NCBI GenBank assembly: GCA_035645145.1
Contig: DASQNC010000073.1
Coordinates: 1-64,000, forward strand
DNA from: Azospirillaceae bacterium
GTDB taxonomy: Bacteria; Pseudomonadota; Alphaproteobacteria; Azospirillales; Azospirillaceae
DNA: 64,000 nt
Direction: 5' to 3'
The stretch's first letter is position 1, and each line of letters opens with the position of its first letter. Under the pieces are notes generated by a model. That model saw only the letters and a program-made list of their open reading frames with translations. It was not told the DNA's origin and did not search any database. Positions 37,661 to 45,700 of this stretch are shown piece by piece. A program made the translations under genes and the position numbers.

Positions 37661-37927
37661 TCAGGCGCCGAGCTGCTTGATGCGGCTCGACAGGCGCGAG
37701 ATCTTACGGGCCGCCGTGTTCTTGTGCAGCACGCCCTTGTTCACGCCGCTCTGGATCTCGGGCTGGGCCACCTTGAAGGCTTCCTGCGCAGCCGACTGGT
37801 TGCCGCTGGCGATGGCCGCCTCGACCTTCTTCACGAAGGTGCGGATACGGCTGACGCGGGCCCGGTTGACCTCGGTGCGGCGCTCGGTTTGGCGGATGCG
37901 CTTTTCTGCGGACTTGTGATTAGCCAT
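37661..37927 (-). CDS. rpsT: 30S ribosomal protein S20
   Basis: An 88-residue basic protein that binds 16S rRNA early in 30S assembly. [20 protein letters not shown] at the N terminus and [16 protein letters not shown] at the C terminus are diagnostic. It has the family length. The order mutM - hypothetical - enoyl-CoA hydratase - rpsT - dnaA on one strand is a common alphaproteobacterial arrangement. A perfect terminator follows. Confidence 0.97.
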   Translation of the reverse strand: MANHKSAEKRIRQTERRTEVNRARVSRIRTFVKKVEAAIASGNQSAAQEAFKVAQPEIQSGVNKGVLHKNTAARKISRLSSRIKQLGA

Positions 37928-38045
37928 GGAATTCCTTGCTCTCGGACGCAGTGGGCCCGGAAGAGGCGCGGTATTTAGCGCCGAGCCCGATCCCCGTCAA
38001 GGGGATTCCGAACCCGGCCGCCGCGCCCCCTCCGGCGGATGGACG

Positions 38046-38822
38046 TCAACGACCCTTGAAGGCCGGCTGGCGCTTGTCGACGAAGGCCGCCATGCCTTCC
38101 TTCTGGTCTTCGGTGGCGAAGGTGGAATGGAACAGGCGGCGTTCGAACCGGATGCCTTCCTCCAGCGTCGTCTCGAAGGCGCGATTGACCGCTTCCTTGC
38201 ACATCATGACGACCGGGGCCGACAGCTTGGAGATGCGCTCGGCCACCTTCACCGCTTCGTCCACCAGTTCGCCCAGGGGCACGATCCGGCTGACCAGGCC
38301 GCAGCGCTCGGCCTCGGCGGCATCCATCATGCGGCCGGTCAGGCACATTTCCATGGCCTTGGATTTGCCGATGAACCGGGTGAGCCGCTGGGTCCCGCCC
38401 GATCCGGGGATTGTCCCGATGGTGATCTCCGGCTGGCCGAACTTGGCGTTGTCGGCCGCCAGGATGAAGTCGCACATCATGGCCAGTTCGCACCCGCCGC
38501 CCAGCGCATAGCCCGCAACGGCGGCGATGACCGGCTTCCGGCAGGTGGACAGGCGCTGCCATTTCCGGGTGATGAAGTCGGACTTGTAGACGTCCATGAA
38601 CGAGAAGCCGGCCATCTCCTTGATGTCGGCACCGGCGGCAAAGGCCTTTTCGCTGCCGGTGACCACCAGGGCGCCGATCTCGTCGTCGGCCTCGAAGACG
38701 TCCACCGCCTGGGCCAACTCGGTGACCAGCTTGTCGCTCAATGCGTTCAGCGCCTTGGGCCGGTTCAGGGTGATGAGGCCGACGGGGCCGCGGGCCTCGG
38801 CGATGATGGTTTCGTAAGCCAT
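38046..38822 (-). CDS. Enoyl-CoA hydratase
   Basis: A 258-residue crotonase-fold hydratase adding water to trans-2-enoyl-CoA in beta-oxidation. Both catalytic glutamates expected for true hydratases are present, 20 residues apart: [16 protein letters not shown] and [18 protein letters not shown]. The oxyanion segment is [15 protein letters not shown]. The C terminus ([12 protein letters not shown]) is canonical. The length and motifs match short-chain mitochondrial-type hydratases. Its place upstream of rpsT-dnaA is conserved in alphaproteobacteria without a known functional reason. Confidence 0.93.
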   Translation of the reverse strand: MAYETIIAEARGPVGLITLNRPKALNALSDKLVTELAQAVDVFEADDEIGALVVTGSEKAFAAGADIKEMAGFSFMDVYKSDFITRKWQRLSTCRKPVIAAVAGYALGGGCELAMMCDFILAADNAKFGQPEITIGTIPGSGGTQRLTRFIGKSKAMEMCLTGRMMDAAEAERCGLVSRIVPLGELVDEAVKVAERISKLSAPVVMMCKEAVNRAFETTLEEGIRFERRLFHSTFATEDQKEGMAAFVDKRQPAFKGR

Positions 38823-38897
38823 GGAACGGTCTCCGCGTTCAGCAGTGGGTCACCCGGTCGGACGGTCCGGTGGAACGGGCCGGCGGGAACGGCCGGC

Positions 38898-39287
38898 TCA
38901 TTCCGGTGACAGAATGAACCGCACGGTTAGTGTGCCGCGCGTGCCGGCGCCAGTCTCCGGAAGAATTTCCAAACGGAGCACCTCGCCCTCGCGGGTGTAG
39001 ACCAGCTCGCCGGCGGGACGCCAGCCCAGCTGGGGAAGGCTGTCCCGGTAGAAGCCGCGCACCTGGGCCGCATCCACACGTCCGCGGGCCGCCGCCTCGA
39101 CGACCCGGCCTTGCGGTTTGTCGAACCGCACGAGCTGGTCGGGCAACGGGGTGAGGCCGGGCATGAGCGGCAGATCCTCGACGCCCGCGACGAAGCGGAC
39201 GGGGTCGGCCGCACGCACCGGACCCGCGGACAGGAGCGCGACCGCGGCGAGGGCCAGCAGAACGAGGGGCTTCAAGGTGCGCAGCAT
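38898..39287 (-). CDS. Exported protein of unknown function
   Basis: A 129-residue protein with a clear signal peptide (LKPLVLLALAAVALLSAGPV, cleaved near RAADPVRF). The mature part of about 105 residues, with VAGVEDLPLMPGLTPLPDQL, AQVRGFYRDSLPQLGWRPAG and a terminal TLTVRFILSPE, suggests a small alpha/beta periplasmic domain. Genes for similar exported proteins are often found at this spot between mutM and the hydratase in alphaproteobacteria. No catalytic motif is evident. The ATG at 39287 begins the signal peptide. Confidence 0.7.
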   Translation of the reverse strand: MLRTLKPLVLLALAAVALLSAGPVRAADPVRFVAGVEDLPLMPGLTPLPDQLVRFDKPQGRVVEAAARGRVDAAQVRGFYRDSLPQLGWRPAGELVYTREGEVLRLEILPETGAGTRGTLTVRFILSPE

Positions 39288-39344
39288 CGGGCGCCGATGG
39301 GAACGGGGGCGCAAGGGCTGCGCCGGGTCACCGCTTGTCGTACC

Positions 39345-40187
39345 TCAGCGCTGGCGCCGCGGGCAATGGAAAGTGGATCGCCCGGCCTGCACCGTCCGGC
39401 GGATCCCCCCGGTCCGGGCCACGTCGCAGGTGCACCCGGGACAAGCCCCCCGTTCCCGGCCGTAGACCCCGAAACGGTGCTGGAAATAGCCGAGTTCGCC
39501 CGTGACCTGCACGTGGTCGCGCAGGGACGAGCCGCCGGCGGCGATGGCTTCCTCCAGCACGGCGCGGATCGCGGCGGACAGCCGCTCGGCACGCGCGCCG
39601 ACGACGGTGCAGGCCGCGCGCAGCGGGCTGATCCCGGCACGGAACAGCGCCTCGTTCACATAGATGTTGCCCAGCCCTGCCACCACGGCCTGGTCCAGCA
39701 ACGCCGCCTTGATGGACGTGAGGCGGCCGGCCAGGCGTTCGGACAGGACGGCGGCGTTGAACCCGTTGCCCAGCGGCTCGGGCCCCAGCCCGCGGATCAG
39801 CGGATGGGCCTCCCAGTCGGCCTGCGTGGCCAAATCCATCATCCCGAAACGCCGGGCGTCGTTGAAGCGGACGGTGGCGCGGTCCTCGGTGTCGAAAACC
39901 ACGTGGTCGTGGATGCCGTAGGGCGCCTGCGGGTCGTTGCCCACCACCATGCGCCCCGACATGCCGAGATGCGCGATCAGCACCGTGCCGTCGTCCATAT
40001 CGGCCAGGATGTACTTGGCGCGCCGGCGCACCCGCTCCACCCGGCGGCCCTCCAGGCGCGCGGCGAAGCCCGCCGGCAGCGGCCAGCGGAGATCCGGGCG
40101 GCGCTGCACCACGCGCGCGAGGCGCCGGCCCTCCAGCACGGGCCGCAGGCCACGGACGACGGTCTCGACTTCGGGAAGCTCGGGCAT
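39345..40187 (-). CDS. mutM: Formamidopyrimidine-DNA glycosylase, unusual zinc finger
   Basis: A 280-residue bifunctional glycosylase/AP lyase removing 8-oxoguanine. The catalytic N-terminal Pro-Glu ([13 protein letters not shown]), [25 protein letters not shown] and the helix-two-turn-helix [20 protein letters not shown] are all intact. The C-terminal zinc finger is odd. It starts with CPGC, but the second pair reads FHCPRRQR, with Arg where the fourth ligand Cys should be. The loop between pairs is also about six residues longer than in E. coli and carries an extra Cys (CTCD). A single T-to-C change could explain the lost cysteine. Confidence 0.95.
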   Translation of the reverse strand: MPELPEVETVVRGLRPVLEGRRLARVVQRRPDLRWPLPAGFAARLEGRRVERVRRRAKYILADMDDGTVLIAHLGMSGRMVVGNDPQAPYGIHDHVVFDTEDRATVRFNDARRFGMMDLATQADWEAHPLIRGLGPEPLGNGFNAAVLSERLAGRLTSIKAALLDQAVVAGLGNIYVNEALFRAGISPLRAACTVVGARAERLSAAIRAVLEEAIAAGGSSLRDHVQVTGELGYFQHRFGVYGRERGACPGCTCDVARTGGIRRTVQAGRSTFHCPRRQR

Positions 40188-40202
40188 GGGGTGAGCCTTA
40201 GA

Positions 40203-40242
40203 GCAAATTCCACCCGGGTGGAACCGCCCGGGTGGAATTTGC
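40203..40242. repeat. Large perfect inverted repeat 1
   Basis: GCAAATTCCACCCGGG (40203-40218) and CCCGGGTGGAATTTGC (40227-40242) form a 16-bp perfect stem with an 8-nt loop, beginning 16 bp upstream of the mutM start. It lies between divergent genes, so it is not simply a terminator. It could be an operator, a cruciform-forming site or a dispersed repeat. Confidence 0.8.
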
Positions 40243-40258
40243 CCAATCGGACAAGCAG

Positions 40259-40302
40259 CTAGAGCACGACCGCTCGATCCACGGGATCGAGCCGTGCTCT
40301 AG
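40259..40302. repeat. Large inverted repeat 2
   Basis: CTAGAGCACG pairs with CGTGCTCTAG (outer 10 bp) and CTCGATCC pairs with GGATCGAG (inner 8 bp, loop ACG), with a small asymmetric bulge between the stems. It directly follows inverted repeat 1, and both begin with the same TAGAGCA. Elements starting TAGAGCA are common intergenic repeats in alphaproteobacteria. Confidence 0.75.
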
Positions 40303-40365
40303 CGCCTTTCCGGTTTGCGGGGAATGGGCGTGGTGCGGAAACACGCGCCTGCGTGTTCCCCCGGC

Positions 40366-41583
40366 ATGCCGCACCAACCGCCCTCCCCCCGCGGACCGAC
40401 CGCCTATTTCCTGGGCGCCGGCGCATCCGCCGCCCAGGGTGTGCCGACGACGGAAAAGCTCGGCTTCGGGATCGCCCACTATGTCCGCGAATGCCAGTGC
40501 AACCGCGACGATCCCGTCGCGCTGGCCAGCTATCTCACGCTGGTCCACGGAGTGGGCGAGGATACCATCGCGCGCATGGCCGGGGCGTGGACCGACTATC
40601 TGCGGCGACGGACCGAGCGGCTTCCGGGCTCGGACGGATTTCCCAGCCTGATCGAACTGCTGAGCATCCTCGACCTCAGCATCGCCAAGGGCCTGAGCTT
40701 CGGCCCCTCCGAACGGCGGCGCGGCCGGGCGCCGGCGACCTTCGAGTTCGACACCCGCACGCTCGCCGATGTGCGCGAGGAGCTGACCAACGCCCTGGTC
40801 TTCACCTTCCACAAGCTGCGTTCGCGCGAGATCGAGAACCGGTACGACGAGTTCCTCGACCGCCTTGCCCCCGGCGACACCCTCATCACCACCAACTGGG
40901 ACACGTATCTGGACTTCGCCATGGCAGGGTCCGCACCGGGCCGCCGGGTGGACTACGGCATACCGGAGGCCCGCGTGTCCCTGCGCCGCGGGCCCGCCGG
41001 CACGGACACACCGCCCGCCGGCCAGCCGCCGCTGCTGAAGCTGCACGGCTCGCTGAACTGGCTGTTCTGCCCGCGCTGCGCGAACCTCCACGTCAACATG
41101 CACAAGGACATCGCCTCGTTCCGCGGCTCGGAAGCCGAGCGCCGGCGCTGGCCGTCCGACCGCTATTGCGGATGCGGGGCCGAAATGGATGCGGTGATCG
41201 TTGCGCCGTCGTTCGTGAAAACCTATGGCAACCCCCACCTGGCCCGGATCTGGACCCAGGCCCAGAAGGCGCTGGAGGCGGCGCCGCGGTGGGTGTTCAT
41301 CGGCTATTCGCTGCCCAGCGACGACCTGGAGATCCGCGCCATGCTGCTGCGCGCGCTGGCCACCCGCCGCATCCAGGCCGCACCGCCGGCGGTGGAGGTC
41401 TACACGGCCGGGTCGCGGCCGGATCTGGAAGGCCGGTACGCCGACCTTCTGCGCGGATGCCCGATGCGGATCGACGGGCGCGGGTTCGAGGGCTTCATCG
41501 AGGGCGGCGGCGGGGAGGATCAGCCGCCGGCCTTGTCCCCGGCAGACCACTCCCGCGTGCCCAGGGCTTCGGCCAGACGGTGA
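40366..41583 (+). CDS. SIR2-family protein with zinc ribbon
   Basis: A 405-residue protein with a sirtuin-type NAD-binding core. AYFLGAGASAAQGVPTTEKL is the NAD-binding GAGxS loop, TLITTNWDTYLDFAMAG the TTNxD motif, LLKLHGSLNWLFCPRCANLH the catalytic-region His plus the first zinc Cys pair, YCGCGAEMD the second pair, and VFIGYSLPSDDLEIR the late NAD-contact strand. It could deacylate proteins, or cleave NAD as defence-type SIR2 proteins do. No partner effector is adjacent. The start ATG has no clear ribosome-binding site, and a hairpin (40337-40359) lies just before it. Its 3' end overlaps the convergent methyltransferase by 64 bp. Confidence 0.82.
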   Translation: MPHQPPSPRGPTAYFLGAGASAAQGVPTTEKLGFGIAHYVRECQCNRDDPVALASYLTLVHGVGEDTIARMAGAWTDYLRRRTERLPGSDGFPSLIELLSILDLSIAKGLSFGPSERRRGRAPATFEFDTRTLADVREELTNALVFTFHKLRSREIENRYDEFLDRLAPGDTLITTNWDTYLDFAMAGSAPGRRVDYGIPEARVSLRRGPAGTDTPPAGQPPLLKLHGSLNWLFCPRCANLHVNMHKDIASFRGSEAERRRWPSDRYCGCGAEMDAVIVAPSFVKTYGNPHLARIWTQAQKALEAAPRWVFIGYSLPSDDLEIRAMLLRALATRRIQAAPPAVEVYTAGSRPDLEGRYADLLRGCPMRIDGRGFEGFIEGGGGEDQPPALSPADHSRVPRASARR

Positions 41584-42437
41584 GCCGCACTGCCCCGCCG
41601 GGCCGGCTTCTGCTGGCTCTCATGGGGGGCCCACCCCGCCAGATACAGGACCTGGAAGGTGGCCGGAACACGGCCGTCCGGTTCGGCGAACAGCTCCACA
41701 TAACGCTGGGCCGCGCGGAACAGCAGCTCGCGGCCGGCCGGCGTCCGGGGCCGGTCGAGGACGGCGTTGGTCTCGCCCATCGCCCGAAGGTCGCGCATCA
41801 GGGCGAAGGGATCCTTGTAGCTGACCGTGATGGTGTCGCTGTCCACCACCGGCAGGGCGAAGCCCGCGCGTTGCAGCAGACCGCCCGCGTCCTTCACCTC
41901 GGCGAAGGGCGAGATGCGCGGGGACAGGCCGCCCTTCAGCTCCAGCTCGGCCTCCATCAGCGCCCGGCGCAGTTCGAACAAGGTCTCGCCCCCCAGCATG
42001 GCACCCAGGAAGAACCCGTCCGGCCGCAACGCCCGGCACACCTGCACCAGCGCCCCCGGCAGGTCGTTGACCCAGTGCAGTGACAGGTTGCTGACCACCA
42101 GATCGAAGCTGTCGTCCGCAAAAGGCAGGGCCTCCTCGTCCGCCGCGACGACGGTGACCGCCGGCAAGCGGGGGACCCTGGCCGCGAGCGCGGGCGACAA
42201 GTCGGCGCAGACCACCCGCTCGACCCCTTTCACGCCCAGGATGCGCCGGGCCATCTCGCCGCCGTGGCTGCCCAGGTCGAGGGCCGAGGGAAAGCCGCGG
42301 TTCACGTCCAGCAGCCGGTCGGCCAGCCGGTCGGCCACCTCCTCGAACAGGAACGCGTGCCCGGCCCAGCCGGGGGCTGCGCGGTCGCGGCGGCGGCGCA
42401 CCAGGCGCCGATCGAAGACGTACATGGCGTCGGACAT
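41520..42437 (-). CDS. Class I methyltransferase, NDUFAF5/BioC-like
   Basis: A 305-residue SAM-dependent protein. The N-terminal MYVFDRRLVRRRRDRAAPGW is the hallmark of bacterial relatives of NDUFAF5, the complex I assembly factor that hydroxylates an Arg of the 20-kDa subunit. The Rossmann motifs follow: ALDLGSHGGEMARRIL, VVCADLSPAL, LPFADDSFDLVVSNLSLHWV and ALRPDGFFLGAMLGGETLFE. A role in maturing respiratory complex I is likely; a BioC-type malonyl-ACP methyltransferase is the alternative. It is divergent from comF and convergent with the SIR2 gene, the reading frames overlapping. Confidence 0.85.
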   Translation of the reverse strand: MSDAMYVFDRRLVRRRRDRAAPGWAGHAFLFEEVADRLADRLLDVNRGFPSALDLGSHGGEMARRILGVKGVERVVCADLSPALAARVPRLPAVTVVAADEEALPFADDSFDLVVSNLSLHWVNDLPGALVQVCRALRPDGFFLGAMLGGETLFELRRALMEAELELKGGLSPRISPFAEVKDAGGLLQRAGFALPVVDSDTITVSYKDPFALMRDLRAMGETNAVLDRPRTPAGRELLFRAAQRYVELFAEPDGRVPATFQVLYLAGWAPHESQQKPARRGSAAHRLAEALGTREWSAGDKAGG

Positions 42438-42503
42438 GCGCGCCCATATGGGCGTGCCGTTCCCGTATTGACAGGGCCGCCCGCATGTCCGCCCACTTCC
42501 CCG

Positions 42504-43277
42504 ATGGTTGCGGTCGTCACACCCCTGGTGCGGGAGGGCCTGGTGCGGGCCGGGGGGCTCCTGCTGGATCTTCTGCTTCCGCCGCGCTGCCTTTGCTGCG
42601 GCGAGATCGTCGGCGCCCAGGGGGCGCTGTGCCCCCGGTGCTGGGCCGGCCTCACCTTCATCGGACCGCCCCTGTGCGACGGCTGCGGCCTGCCGTTCGA
42701 GACGGTCGGCCCGGACGCGGGAAACGCCGCCCTGCTGTGCGGCGCCTGCGCGGCACGGCCGCCCGGGTTCCGCAAGGCGCGGGCGGCCCTGGTCTACGAC
42801 GATGCCAGCCGGTCCCTGGTGCTGCCGTTCAAGCACGCCGACCGCACCCATGCGGCCATGGCCTTTGGCGCGTGGATGGCCCGGGCGGGGCACGACCTGT
42901 TGGCCGACGCCGATCTGGTGGCGCCGGTGCCCCTGCATCCGCTGCGCCTGTTCCTGCGCCGCTACAACCAGGCCGCCCTGCTGGCCCACGCCGTCGGCCG
43001 GGCGGCCGGGGTGGAGGTGGCGCCCGACCTGCTGGTCCGCCGGCGCCGCACCCGGAGCCAGGGCGGACTGTCCCGGACGCAGAGGGCGAAGAACGTCCGC
43101 GGGGCGTTCGGGGTGCATCCCCGGCGCGCGGACCTTGTCCGGGGCCGGGCGGTGGTCCTGGTGGACGATGTGTTCACCACCGGCGCGACGGCCGAGGAAT
43201 GCGCCCGCGCCTTGCGGACCGCGGGTGCGGCCCGGGTGGATGTGCTGGCGCTGGCGCGGGTGACGAGGGACGCCTGA
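42504..43277 (+). CDS. comF: ComF-family phosphoribosyltransferase-like protein
   Basis: A 257-residue protein. The N-terminal zinc finger carries paired cysteines (LPPRCLCCGEIV, CPRCWAGL, CDGCGLPFE, LLCGACAARPPG). The C-terminal PRTase-like domain has LVAPVPLHPLRLFLRRYNQA, GLSRTQRAKNVRGAF and the phosphoribosyl-binding VVLVDDVFTTGATAEECARA. ComF homologues help take up or process DNA during transformation and have been linked to recombination; the chemical reaction is not known. It is transcribed divergently from the NDUFAF5-like gene. Confidence 0.92.
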   Translation: MVAVVTPLVREGLVRAGGLLLDLLLPPRCLCCGEIVGAQGALCPRCWAGLTFIGPPLCDGCGLPFETVGPDAGNAALLCGACAARPPGFRKARAALVYDDASRSLVLPFKHADRTHAAMAFGAWMARAGHDLLADADLVAPVPLHPLRLFLRRYNQAALLAHAVGRAAGVEVAPDLLVRRRRTRSQGGLSRTQRAKNVRGAFGVHPRRADLVRGRAVVLVDDVFTTGATAEECARALRTAGAARVDVLALARVTRDA

Positions 43278-43397
43278 GGGACGGCACGCCACCGATCCGT
43301 GCGTGTTGATGTCCGGGCATGTCGATGTTTGCCGCGGCATCCGCCACGGCCTATGTGAGGACGATGCAACCCAAAGGAAGGTAGGGACCGGACGGCC

Positions 43398-43661
43398 ATG
43401 GCGAAGGTGCTGATGTATTCCAGCCCGTTCTGCGGATACTGCATGCGGGCGAAGGCGCTGCTGAACAGCAAAAGGGTCGAGTTCGAAGACATCGACGTCG
43501 ACGCGGAACCCCGGCGCCGGCAGGAAATGATCCAGAAGGCTGGGGGTCGGACCAGCGTCCCGCAGATTTTCATCAACGGCGTCCACATCGGCGGCAGCGA
43601 CGACCTGCACGCGCTGGATCGCACGGGGAAGCTGGACGAGATGCTGGCGGCCCAGGCCTGA
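43398..43661 (+). CDS. grxC: Glutaredoxin 3
   Basis: An 87-residue glutathione-dependent disulfide reductase. VLMYSSPFCGYCMRAKALLN holds the active site as CGYC rather than CPYC, as often in alphaproteobacteria. TSVPQIFINGVHIGGSDDLH contains the cis-Pro and glutathione-binding residues. Length and fold match GrxC. It follows comF by 120 bp; this pair is conserved in many alphaproteobacteria. Confidence 0.95.
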   Translation: MAKVLMYSSPFCGYCMRAKALLNSKRVEFEDIDVDAEPRRRQEMIQKAGGRTSVPQIFINGVHIGGSDDLHALDRTGKLDEMLAAQA

Positions 43662-44216
43662 GGGAGCCGGATTGGACGTCCGCTGGCGGGTGCGCTTGGC
43701 GCCGCGGACATTGCCGGTTGCCCCGGTCCAAAGGCGAGGCCGTCGCGCCCGAAGGGCGTCGAGGCGGCGGCCCGCCTTCTCCCGTTTGTCCGGAACACCG
43801 CACGGCACCCGGTGCGCCATGGCGGGCAGGCCGTGCGCGCCGCTTTGCATGGCCCGAAGAGACCGGAACGACGCAGCCGTTCCCGACCGGCGTCCCGAAG
43901 GCCGCGGATCGGCGAGGCCGTAGGCTTTGCCAAGCCGGACTGCCTAGATCGGCCGGGAACCGGTTGTAACCCAACCCCTTCGATAGTTCCGGCGCCCCAA
44001 CCTCCGGCTAGGGCCGGGAATGTTCCATTTCGAAGTGAGGGATAGCCCAATTATATGTAATTCCCGCTCATCACTTACCGCCATGGATCGTCTATCGGCG
44101 CGATCGTTCCGACGCTAACGTCATTTCACAATAATTTTAACAAAACCTCTTGGAGCCCGGTCGCACGTGGCAACAGCGGCTGGATCTCCGGTGGAAGATG
44201 CGTCGGAGGAAAATCC
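43662..44216. promoter_or_regulatory. Long upstream region of the hfa-like locus
   Basis: The first 370 bp are GC-rich and hold no convincing gene. From about 44040 to 44150 the DNA becomes AT-rich and includes AATTA/TAATT arms around TATG (44049-44062). This is the likely promoter and regulator-binding area for the surface-protein genes that follow; no standard -35/-10 pair stands out. Confidence 0.5.
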
Positions 44217-44579
44217 ATGCGCAAGACGATCGCGGCCGCACTGCTGCTCGGCAGCATCGCCGCCCCGGCCCAGGCGAACGGCCTGGGCGAAGACCGTCCC
44301 TTCCAGTTCCGCAGCCCGGCCGAGATTCAGGTTCGCATGAATGCGCTGGACCTGATGGAGCGCAAGAAAGGCAACTACTACGGCCAGTGGACGGCCAGCC
44401 ACAATTACACGACGTTCCAAACCTTCAACGCGGGCAACATGGTCAACATCACCAACGGCGGGACGACATCGTCCACCGGCGGTGGCGGCGGGGTGCCGGT
44501 GGGAACGCCGCTGAACCTGACCCAGACCAACAACGCGACCAACACGACGAACAACACTGGCGCGCAACCGTCGCGCTGA
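44217..44579 (+). CDS. Small exported protein, HfaA-like position and character
   Basis: A 120-residue secreted protein with a signal peptide (RKTIAAALLLGSIAAPAQA). The mature protein of about 100 residues starts acidic, then becomes rich in Asn, Thr and Gly (NYTTFQTFNAGNMVNITNGG, a GGGGG run, and LNLTQTNNATNTTNNTG). This composition is curli-like, as in the Caulobacter holdfast-anchor subunit HfaA. It is the first gene before a CsgG-type secretion gene and a large repeat protein. GGAGGAAAATCC precedes the ATG. Homology to HfaA is suggested by size, composition and order; direct similarity is weak. Confidence 0.65.
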   Translation: MRKTIAAALLLGSIAAPAQANGLGEDRPFQFRSPAEIQVRMNALDLMERKKGNYYGQWTASHNYTTFQTFNAGNMVNITNGGTTSSTGGGGGVPVGTPLNLTQTNNATNTTNNTGAQPSR

Positions 44580-44613
44580 GCCCCGCGTCGCGATCAAAAC
44601 AGGGTTTTGGACC

Positions 44614-45519
44614 ATGAAGAATTTGAAGGGTGGCCTGCGCGCCACCGTGGCGGCACTCGGCCTGCTCACCATGAGCGCCTGCGCCTCCGATGGCCAGTAC
44701 GCGGTCCAGGGCGGCACGCCTCCGACCACCAATTTCCAGCCGCTCACCGATGCCTTCGCGTGCGTCGGCCGAGAGATCCGGGGCAGTGGTCCGGTCCGCA
44801 TCGCCGTCGGCGACGTGAAGGACTACACCGGCAAGGTCAGCTTCGAGGCCGAGGAAGGCGGCTACAAGGTGACCCAGGGCGGCGCCTTGATGGTGATGAG
44901 TGCGCTCGGCCGGCTCGCGCCGCAGATCCAGCAGGTGGAGCGCTTCGACACCAGCGTCTTCCGCCAGGAACTCGATTTCGTCGGCAAGCAGATGGTGCGC
45001 GACCCCGGCCCCGGCATGGGCGTGGTGCGCGTTCCCACCGCCGGCATGATCGAGGGGGCCGACTTCCACATCCTGGGTGGCATCACCGAGGTGAACTACA
45101 ACATCCAGTCCGCCGGGGCGGAGGTGAACGTCGCCGGCATCGGCGCCGGGGCGCGGTACTTCGTGCTCAACGTCGCCGCCGACCTGCGGCTGGTGGACGC
45201 CCGGTCGCTACGGGTGGTCAAGACCGTGAGCCTGCAAAAACAGGTCGCGGGCCACGAGGTGAAGGCGAACGTCTTCCGCTTCTTCTTCGCCGACAGCCTG
45301 TTCGACATCAACGCGGGCTCCAAGCAGCAGGAACCGATCCAGATGGCCGTCCGTGCGGTCCTGAACCGCGCGACCCTGGAGCTGGTCACCGCCGCCTACG
45401 GCAAGAGTTTCGATACGTGCGTGGATGCGGCCGAACAACCGTTCAGCCTGCCCAAGCCGGATCGTCAGAGGCCCATCGTGTCCGAGGCGCCGGCGGTCAT
45501 TCGCCCGGACCGCGCCTAG
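44614..45519 (+). CDS. hfaB: CsgG/HfaB-family outer-membrane secretion lipoprotein
   Basis: A 301-residue lipoprotein with a lipobox at LLTMSACASDG. The CsgG-like fold is visible in RIAVGDVKDYTGKVSFEAEE, GGALMVMSALGRLAPQIQQV-type sequence, RFDTSVFRQELDFVGKQMV, ADFHILGGITEVNYNIQSAG, RYFVLNVAADLRLVDARSLR and VVKTVSLQKQVAGHEVKANV. CsgG forms a nonameric outer-membrane pore exporting amyloid subunits; HfaB is its relative in the holdfast anchor. It probably exports the flanking Asn-rich proteins. The name follows family plus gene order, and plain CsgG is the alternative. Confidence 0.8.
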   Translation: MKNLKGGLRATVAALGLLTMSACASDGQYAVQGGTPPTTNFQPLTDAFACVGREIRGSGPVRIAVGDVKDYTGKVSFEAEEGGYKVTQGGALMVMSALGRLAPQIQQVERFDTSVFRQELDFVGKQMVRDPGPGMGVVRVPTAGMIEGADFHILGGITEVNYNIQSAGAEVNVAGIGAGARYFVLNVAADLRLVDARSLRVVKTVSLQKQVAGHEVKANVFRFFFADSLFDINAGSKQQEPIQMAVRAVLNRATLELVTAAYGKSFDTCVDAAEQPFSLPKPDRQRPIVSEAPAVIRPDRA

Positions 45520-45533
45520 GGCATCAAAAGGCA

Positions 45534-45562
45534 CCGCCCGCCGCATGGGTGGCGGCGGGCGG
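45534..45562 (+). terminator. GC-rich hairpin between hfaB-like and hfaD-like genes
   Basis: CCGCCCGCCGC and GCGGCGGGCGG form an 11-bp perfect stem with a 7-nt loop, 15 bp after the hfaB-like stop. No T run follows. It may attenuate or end the first transcript, which would allow different expression of the large repeat protein. Confidence 0.5.
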
Positions 45563-45700
45563 GGAATTGTGCGCCACCCTCGGTCCGTTGCAGCGGACCG
45601 CCAGCAACGCGCCTGTCGCTTGGGTTTCCCTGGCAGGATGTTCCCGAACGATGGGTGCGAGGTTAACAACCAACGCTCCAAAGGGGCAAGGGAGACTTTC

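Noticed and set aside
43740-43970. Short frames between grxC and the surface locus
   Set aside because: Arg/Pro-rich translations without ribosome-binding sites or signal peptides; regarded as non-coding.
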